In this document: one piece after another, positions 6,570-11,104 of the stretch | How positions within the stretch are numbered: the stretch's first letter is position 1 | Layout: each line of letters begins with the position of its first letter | Assembly (NCBI GenBank): GCA_023462275.1 | Contig: JAEWYD010000336.1 | Coordinates: 1 to 11,104 of the forward strand | Length of the DNA: 11,104 nt | Source of the DNA: Actinomycetes bacterium | Lineage (GTDB): Bacteria; Actinomycetota; Actinomycetes; Actinomycetales; Cellulomonadaceae | Direction: 5' to 3' | The notes under the pieces: generated by a model | What the model was told of the DNA's origin: nothing | The model's input: only the letters and a program-made list of their open reading frames with translations | Database searches by the model: none | Program-made: the position numbers and the translations under genes

Positions 6570-7343
6570 GTGCGTATCGCGAGGTTCACCACGGGGGGCG
6601 ACCCCCGGTTCGCTGTCGTCGACGGTGACGAGCTGGCCGTCCTGAACGGCGACCCCCTGTACATGTCCGTGCAGCCCACGGGCGAGCGGGTGCCGCTCGA
6701 ACGGGACGACGTCCGCCTGTTGGCGCCGGTGATCCCGCGCTCGAAGGTCGTCGGCGTCGGCCGCAACTACGCCGACCACGCGGCCGAGATGGGCAACGCG
6801 GTGCCGACGTCGCCCCTGCTGTTCCTCAAGCCGAACACAGCGGTGATCGGTCCCGACGACCCCATCGTCCTGCCGACGTGGTCGGAGGAGGTGCACTTCG
6901 AGGCCGAGCTCGCCGTCGTCATCGGCAAGGTGACCAAGGACGTGACGCCCGAGCACGCGCTCGACCGGGTCTTCGGCTATACGGTCGCGAACGACGTCAC
7001 GGCCCGCGACGTCCAGCGCGCCGAGCAGCTGTGGACGCGCGCCAAGGGCTTCGACGGCTCGTGCCCGCTCGGGCCGTACATCGTGCCCGGGCTCGACGTC
7101 GACGACCTCCGCGTGACGTCCCGCGTGAACGGCGAGCTGCGACAGGACGGGCGGACGGCGGACCTGGTGCACGGCGTCGCCGACCTCGTCGCCTACATCT
7201 CCGAGGTCTTCACGCTCCTCCCGGGCGACGTGATCCTCACCGGCACGCCGGCCGGCGTCGGCGAGATCCGCCACGCCGACGTCGTCGAGTGCGAGGTCGA
7301 GGACATCGGCGTGCTGCGCAACCCCGTCATCCGGCGGGACTGA
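6570..7343 (+). CDS. Fumarylacetoacetate hydrolase (FAH) family protein
   Basis: Encodes 257 aa, the length of the FAHD1/HpcE-like branch of the family. Members are cytoplasmic Mg/Mn enzymes acting on 2-oxo acids or related diketo compounds (hydrolase, isomerase or decarboxylase). Key features: KVVGVGRNYADHAAEMG at residues 59-75; the metal ligands HFEAELAVVIG with Glu111 and Glu113 (109-119); Asp142 in ANDVTARDVQ (140-149); KGFDGSCPLGP (159-169); and GDVILTGTPAGVG near the C-terminus, a family hallmark. All metal-binding residues are present, so it should be active. Oxaloacetate decarboxylase, acylpyruvate hydrolase and homoprotocatechuate-pathway isomerase cannot be told apart. No other aromatic-catabolism genes are nearby, which argues for a housekeeping role. 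From memory, FAH-family genes are common just upstream of gltX in actinobacteria. GTG 6570 is preferred to GTG 6567 on -10 spacing. Confidence 0.92.
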   Translation: MRIARFTTGGDPRFAVVDGDELAVLNGDPLYMSVQPTGERVPLERDDVRLLAPVIPRSKVVGVGRNYADHAAEMGNAVPTSPLLFLKPNTAVIGPDDPIVLPTWSEEVHFEAELAVVIGKVTKDVTPEHALDRVFGYTVANDVTARDVQRAEQLWTRAKGFDGSCPLGPYIVPGLDVDDLRVTSRVNGELRQDGRTADLVHGVADLVAYISEVFTLLPGDVILTGTPAGVGEIRHADVVECEVEDIGVLRNPVIRRD

Positions 7344-7383
7344 CCCGCGGCGCGCGGCCGGCGGGGCGGCGTCGGGCGGCTAC

Positions 7384-7389
7384 TAGGCT
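7384..7389 (+). promoter_or_regulatory. -10 box (TAGGCT), leaderless-type, for gltX
   Basis: TAGGCT fits TANNNT and ends 8 nt (TGACCGCC) before GTG 7398. The in-frame TTG at 7389 overlaps this box, so it is unlikely to be the start. The 54-nt gap after the FAH stop otherwise holds only GC-rich sequence with a weak 5-bp stem and no T tract. gltX may therefore be both read through and separately transcribed. Confidence 0.4.
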
Positions 7390-7397
7390 TGACCGCC

Positions 7398-8903
7398 GTG
7401 ACACCTCCCACCGCCGACGTCGCCCCCACCTCTGCGATCCGCGTCCGCTTCTGCCCGTCGCCCACGGGGAACCCCCACGTCGGCAACATCCGGACCTGCC
7501 TGTTCAACTGGGCGTACGCCCGGCACGTGGGCGGCACGTTCGTGTTCCGCATCGAGGACACCGACGCGGCCCGGGACAGCCAGGAGAGCTACGAGCAGCT
7601 CGTCGAGGCGATGCGCTGGCTCGGCATGGACTGGGACGAGGGCGTGGAGGTCGGCGGACCCTACGGGCCGTACCGGCAGTCCGAGCGCATGGACGTCTAC
7701 GCCGACGTCGCCCGCCAGCTCCTCGAGGGCGGCTACGCCTACGAGTCGTTCAGCACGCCGGAGGAGGTCGAGGAGCGGCACCGTGCGGCGGGCCGCGACC
7801 CGAAGCTGGGCTACGACGGCTTCGACCGCGACCTGACGGAAGAGCAGAAGGCCGCCTACCGCGCCGAGGGCCGCGAGCCGGTGCTGCGCATCCGGATGCC
7901 CGACGCGGACGTCACCTTCACCGACCTCATCCGCGGCGAGCTCACGTTCCCCGTCGGCTCGGTGCCCGACTACGTCATCGTGCGCGCGAACGGGCAGCCG
8001 CTCTACACGCTCACCAACCCGGTCGACGACGCGCTGATGCGGATCACGCACGTCCTGCGCGGCGAGGACCTGCTGTCGTCCACCCCGCGCCAGGTGGTGC
8101 TCTGGCGGGCGCTCATCGACCTCGGCCTGGTGGACCACGAGCCGGTCTACGGCCACCTGCCCTACGTCATGGGCGAGGGCAACAAGAAGCTGTCCAAGCG
8201 GGACCCGGAGTCCAATCTCTTCCTGCTGCGCGAGTGGGGCTTCGTCAAGGAAGGCCTGCTCAACTACCTGGCGCTGCTCGGCTGGAGCATCGCCCCGGAC
8301 AACGACATCTTCACGGTCGAGGAGATGATCGCCGCGTTCGACGTCGCCGACGTCAACCCGAACGCCGCGCGGTTCGACCTGAAGAAGGCCGAGGCGATCA
8401 ACGGCGCCCACGTGCGGATGCTGGCGCCGGAGGTCTTCCGCGAGCGCGTCGTGCCGTACCTGCACGGTGCGGGCCTGGTCTCGGCGGCCGAGTACGCCGG
8501 CCTGAGCGAGGGGGAGCGGGCGTCGCTCGACGCCGCGGCACCGCTCGTCCAGGAGCGGATCGGCCTGCTCGCCGAGGCGGTCGGGATGCTCGGCTTCCTC
8601 TTCATGCAGACGGTCGAGGTCGCCGAGGATGCTCGCAAGGCCCTGGGCGGTGACGCTGCGCAGGTGCTCGACGCGGCCCGCCCGGCGCTCGAGGGCCTCG
8701 CGTCCTTCGACGCCGCGGCGATCCAGGCGGCGCTGTCGGGCGCGCTGGTGGAGGGCCTCGGCCTGAAGCCGCGGGTCGCCTTCACGCCGCTGCGCGTCGC
8801 CGTCACCGGCCGCCGGGTGTCGCCGCCGCTGTTCGAGTCGATGGAGATCCTGGGCCGCACCGCGACGCTCGCCCGCATCGACGCCCTCCGCGCCACGCTG
8901 TGA
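7398..8903 (+). CDS. gltX: Glutamyl-tRNA synthetase
   Basis: Encodes 501 aa, a class I aminoacyl-tRNA synthetase that charges tRNA(Glu) with glutamate using ATP in the cytoplasm. The ATP-binding HIGH motif appears as HVGN at residues 27-30 within FCPSPTGNPHVGN, and the KMSKS loop as KLSKR at 264-268. FRIEDTD near residues 50-56 recognises glutamate and the tRNA acceptor end. The C-terminal alpha-helical anticodon-binding region (about 330-501) is complete. The length is normal for the bacterial type. In many actinobacteria GluRS also makes Glu-tRNA(Gln) for GatCAB amidation. Whether that holds here cannot be seen. GTG 7398 is chosen over an in-frame TTG at 7389 because the latter overlaps the likely -10 box. 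The stop overlaps the HAD gene start by 4 nt. Confidence 0.97.
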   Translation: MTPPTADVAPTSAIRVRFCPSPTGNPHVGNIRTCLFNWAYARHVGGTFVFRIEDTDAARDSQESYEQLVEAMRWLGMDWDEGVEVGGPYGPYRQSERMDVYADVARQLLEGGYAYESFSTPEEVEERHRAAGRDPKLGYDGFDRDLTEEQKAAYRAEGREPVLRIRMPDADVTFTDLIRGELTFPVGSVPDYVIVRANGQPLYTLTNPVDDALMRITHVLRGEDLLSSTPRQVVLWRALIDLGLVDHEPVYGHLPYVMGEGNKKLSKRDPESNLFLLREWGFVKEGLLNYLALLGWSIAPDNDIFTVEEMIAAFDVADVNPNAARFDLKKAEAINGAHVRMLAPEVFRERVVPYLHGAGLVSAAEYAGLSEGERASLDAAAPLVQERIGLLAEAVGMLGFLFMQTVEVAEDARKALGGDAAQVLDAARPALEGLASFDAAAIQAALSGALVEGLGLKPRVAFTPLRVAVTGRRVSPPLFESMEILGRTATLARIDALRATL

Positions 8904-9661
8904 CGGGGGCGACGGGCGGGGCGGCGCGCGTCGACGGCGTGCTGTTCGACGTCGACGACACGCTGGTGGACACGCAGGCCGCCTTCGCGCACGCCCTCTC
9001 GGCCGTCGCGGACCGTTACCTGCCGCACCTGCCGGCGGAGCGGCACGGCGACGTCCTGGCCACCTGGCGGGCCGACGTGGGAGGGCACTACCGCGCCTAC
9101 ACGCGCGGGGAGCTGGGCTACCTCGAGCAGCGCATGCTCCGCGCCAACGCGCTCCACGAGGAGTTCGGCGGCGCGGTGCTGGACGAGGTGGGCTACGCCG
9201 AGTGGAACCGCCTCTTCGAGGAGGGCTTCGCCCGGTCGTGGTCGGCGCACCCTGACGCCGCCGCGGTGGTCGAGCGATGCGTCGCCGCGGGCCTCGCCGT
9301 CGGAGCGCTGACGAACGCCTCCGTCGCCTACCAGACGACGAAGCTGGCCCGGGCGGGGTTCGAGCAGGTCCCGGTGCTCGTGGGCGTCGACACGCTCGGC
9401 GTCGGCAAGCCCGACCCGCGGGTGTTCACCGAGGCATGCCGCCGCCTCGGTACCGCTCCGGAGCGGACCGCGTACGTGGGCGACGAGCTGGACATCGACG
9501 CGCACGCGGCCGTGCGCGCGGGTCTCCTCGGCGTCTGGATCGACCGCCCGGGCGGTCGTCGCGTGGAGGTGCCGGCGGCCGACGTCGCCGCGGCTCGGGA
9601 CGCCGGCGTCGAGGTCGTGGCCTCCCTGGCGGAGCTGCCTGCGGTCCTCGGGATCGCCTGA
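8900..9661 (+). CDS. HAD-family hydrolase (phosphatase), coupled to gltX
   Basis: Encodes 253 aa of the haloacid dehalogenase superfamily, probably a cytoplasmic phosphatase. All four motifs are visible: FDVDDTLVDT at residues 16-25, with nucleophile Asp17 and general acid Asp19; LTN with Thr138 (motif II); VGKPDP with Lys170 (motif III); and YVGDELDIDA at 192-201, with the acidic Mg ligands (motif IV). The helical insert at about 25-115 is a C1-type cap, as in phosphoglycolate phosphatase or beta-phosphoglucomutase relatives. The substrate is unknown. The start is GTG 8900, which shares GTGA with the gltX stop. No ribosome-binding site is seen, so translation probably depends on ribosomes ending gltX. 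It is convergent with the TauE/SafE gene with a 4-bp gap. Confidence 0.9.
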   Translation: MTGATGGAARVDGVLFDVDDTLVDTQAAFAHALSAVADRYLPHLPAERHGDVLATWRADVGGHYRAYTRGELGYLEQRMLRANALHEEFGGAVLDEVGYAEWNRLFEEGFARSWSAHPDAAAVVERCVAAGLAVGALTNASVAYQTTKLARAGFEQVPVLVGVDTLGVGKPDPRVFTEACRRLGTAPERTAYVGDELDIDAHAAVRAGLLGVWIDRPGGRRVEVPAADVAAARDAGVEVVASLAELPAVLGIA

Positions 9662-9665
9662 GCCG

Positions 9666-10505
9666 TCAGCCCCGCACCCAGAGGGCGACCGCCGCGGCAA
9701 GGGCCGCCACGACGATGACGACCCGCAGGACGGGCGCGGGGATGCGCCGGCCCAGCCGCGCACCGAGGACGCCGCCCGCCGCCGACCCCACGGCGATCAG
9801 CGCCGCGATGGCCCAGTCGACCTCGCCGCTGAACACGAAGATCGCCCCGCCGACGAGGTTCGCCATGCCCGCGAGCACGACCTTGGCGCCGTTGGCGCGG
9901 TGGAGGTCGGCCGACCACCAGATCCCGAGCATCGTGAGAAGGATGACGCCCTGCGCGGCGCCGAAGTAGCCGCCGTAGACCCCCGTGGCGGCGATGCCGA
10001 GCGCGAGGCCGGGTGTGAGCGGGCGGGTCACCCGGTCGGCGACCGCGGGTGGCGCCTCGGCCGGGTCCTCGCCGTCGTCGTCGGCGAGGCTGGTGCCGGC
10101 CGCGAGGGCGGCGAGGCTCTCCCGACGACGCAGCGACGCGGAGATCCGCGGCTGGGCGGCCGCGAGGCCCGCGGCGAGCAGCAGCAGCCAGGGCACGACG
10201 GACGTGAAGGTGTCCGCCGGGGCCACGAGCAGGAGGACTGCGCCGACGACCGAGCCCACCGTCGAGTAGGCGGCCATCCGGGCCACGACGCGCCACCGGC
10301 CCGCCAGCTCGCGCCGGTAGCCCCACGCACCGGTGACGGCCGCGGGCACCAGCCCGACCGTGTTCGACACGTTGGCCACGAGCGGCGGCACGCCCAGCGC
10401 CACGAGCAGCGGGAACGTCAGCAGCGTCCCGGCGCCGACGATCGTGTTGACGGCGCCCGCCACGGTCCCGGCGAGGAGCACGCCGAGCAGCTCCAGCGGC
10501 GTCAT
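9666..10505 (-). CDS. TauE/SafE (TSUP) family membrane permease
   Basis: Encodes 279 aa of the sulfite exporter TauE/SafE (TSUP, formerly DUF81) family, whose characterised members move sulfite, sulfonates or related organosulfur anions across the cytoplasmic membrane. Two related halves are visible. The first holds VNTIVGAGTLLTFPLLVALG (19-38) and VANVSNTVGLVP (43-54). The second holds YGGYFGAAQGVILL (177-190) followed by LHRANGAKVVLAGMANLVGG (201-220). Hydrophobic segments number about eight. The halves are joined by a soluble acidic linker, ADDDGEDPAEAPP (141-153), expected to be cytoplasmic. Length is slightly above the usual 240-270 because of this linker. ATG 10505 overlaps the stop of the GGT gene (ATGA, 10502-10505), so the two are translationally coupled, hinting at a sulfur or glutathione-related substrate. 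Confidence 0.9.
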   Translation of the reverse strand: MTPLELLGVLLAGTVAGAVNTIVGAGTLLTFPLLVALGVPPLVANVSNTVGLVPAAVTGAWGYRRELAGRWRVVARMAAYSTVGSVVGAVLLLVAPADTFTSVVPWLLLLAAGLAAAQPRISASLRRRESLAALAAGTSLADDDGEDPAEAPPAVADRVTRPLTPGLALGIAATGVYGGYFGAAQGVILLTMLGIWWSADLHRANGAKVVLAGMANLVGGAIFVFSGEVDWAIAALIAVGSAAGGVLGARLGRRIPAPVLRVVIVVAALAAAVALWVRG

Positions 10506-11104
10506 CGGCCCACCGCGTAGCCCTGCATGCCTCGCGGGTTCGCGGCGCCCCGCAGCGTCCCGTCGTCGCGCCACTCGACCGCGCTGAGCCGCCCGAGGGC
10601 CCACGGCCCGGCGTCGTGCACCGCGTGCCCGCGCCCGGCGAGGTCGGCGAGCACCTCAGCGCCCAGCCGGCTCTCGACGTGCAGCTCGTCCCCGACCACG
10701 CGGGGCTCGAACGACGACACGAGCCGCGTGGTGTGCCAGCTCGGCGCGTCGATCGCCTCCTGGAGGCCCTGCCCGTGCAGCACGTGGTTCAGCAGGAACG
10801 GGAGCTGCCACTGGTCCTGCTGGTCGCCGCCGGGCGTCCCGCACGCCAGCACCCCGTCGGGTCCGACGACGAGCGTCGGGCTGAGCGTCGTGCGCGGCCG
10901 GACGCGGGGCGCCATGGACGTGGGCAGGCCCGGCTCGAGCCACAGCATCTGGGCGCGCGTCGGCAGCTGGAAGCCGAGCCCGTCGACCGTCGGGGAGCTC
11001 TGCAGCCACCCGCCGCTCGGGGTCGCCGAGACGACGTTGCCTGCCGCGTCCGCCACGTCGAGGTGGCAGGTGTCGCCGCGCTGGACGTCGAGCGTGGGCT
11101 CGCC
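10502..11104 (-). CDS. Gamma-glutamyltransferase family protein, small (catalytic) subunit; 5' end outside window
   Basis: 200 codons are visible, open to the right edge, so the gene starts beyond the window. GGT enzymes are N-terminal-nucleophile hydrolases that self-cleave before a Thr, which then attacks the gamma-glutamyl bond of glutathione and related peptides. The visible part begins just before that point: GDTCHLDVADAAGN, with the likely nucleophile Thr encoded at 11071-11069, then SATPSGGWLQSSPTV. The GTPGGDQQDQW segment near 10834-10802 matches the substrate-binding Gly-Gly (oxyanion) region of the family, and AIDAPSWHT follows. So nearly the entire small subunit lies here and looks intact. 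The large subunit and any signal peptide are outside, so secreted versus cytoplasmic cannot be decided. It resembles the 'GGT family' branch with Cys after the catalytic Thr more than classic E. coli Ggt. It is coupled to the TauE/SafE gene by an ATGA overlap. Confidence 0.9.
   Translation of the reverse strand, partial: GEPTLDVQRGDTCHLDVADAAGNVVSATPSGGWLQSSPTVDGLGFQLPTRAQMLWLEPGLPTSMAPRVRPRTTLSPTLVVGPDGVLACGTPGGDQQDQWQLPFLLNHVLHGQGLQEAIDAPSWHTTRLVSSFEPRVVGDELHVESRLGAEVLADLAGRGHAVHDAGPWALGRLSAVEWRDDGTLRGAANPRGMQGYAVGR

Noticed and set aside
7345..7357. CCGCG-gcg-CGCGG hairpin after the FAH gene as a terminator.
   Set aside because: Only a 5-bp stem and a 3-nt loop in very GC-rich DNA, with no T tract; more likely composition than signal.
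6878..8653. A plus-strand frame of about 591 codons across the FAH/gltX junction.
   Set aside because: It overlaps two well-identified genes in a different frame and has the low-complexity Arg/Gly/Ala composition of a shadow.
1..11104. Defence islands, toxin-antitoxin pairs, biosynthetic clusters, prophage, IS elements, CRISPR or tRNA genes.
   Set aside because: All sizeable frames are accounted for by housekeeping or small metabolic genes, and I see no repeat arrays, transposase motifs, long terminal inverted repeats or tRNA-like folds.

Overview
The window is GC-rich DNA with frequent GTG starts and tight gene packing. Its content is a DUF3516 Ski2-like helicase, a fumarylacetoacetate hydrolase (FAH) family gene directly before gltX, YbaK and a TauE/SafE permease. 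Together these point to a high-GC actinobacterium, probably a Micrococcales relative of Cellulomonas or Promicromonosporaceae; that rank is an inference from style and not from an alignment. I see no rRNA, tRNA, CRISPR array, insertion sequence, phage gene or recognisable defence cassette. It looks like an ordinary chromosomal region of housekeeping and small metabolic genes.

Layout. At the left edge is the first part of a minus-strand gene (1-53). It is divergent from a plus-strand uridine-kinase-like P-loop protein (174-839). On the minus strand follow ybaK (876-1376) and, upstream of it, the large helicase (1424-4021). The helicase is divergent from rnhA (4066-4500). A SAM-dependent methyltransferase (4582-5388) is convergent with a DUF418-like membrane protein (5392-6525), which is divergent from an FAH-family enzyme (6570-7343). 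Then come gltX (7398-8903) and a HAD phosphatase (8900-9661) overlapping it by 4 nt. Finally, on the minus strand, a gamma-glutamyltransferase truncated by the window edge (10502-11104) runs into a TauE/SafE permease (9666-10505), again with a 4-nt overlap.

Functional links. Only two pairs show real translational coupling: gltX with HAD, and GGT with TauE/SafE. Helicase and RNase HI share one 44-bp divergent control region, and both could act on RNA or RNA:DNA hybrids. The rest is a mosaic of single-gene units, with convergent neighbours only 3-36 bp apart and no convincing intrinsic terminators.

The clearest global signal is in the starts. Seven of ten visible gene starts have a -10-like hexamer (six fit TANNNT, one is an extended -10) ending 6-8 nt before an ATG or GTG, with no Shine-Dalgarno sequence. 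That is the arrangement expected of leaderless mRNAs, and it decides several start codons. The helicase, in contrast, has a Shine-Dalgarno sequence. The most distinctive non-coding element is a 35-bp two-tier dyad (4516-4550) upstream of the methyltransferase. No previously undescribed multi-gene system is evident.
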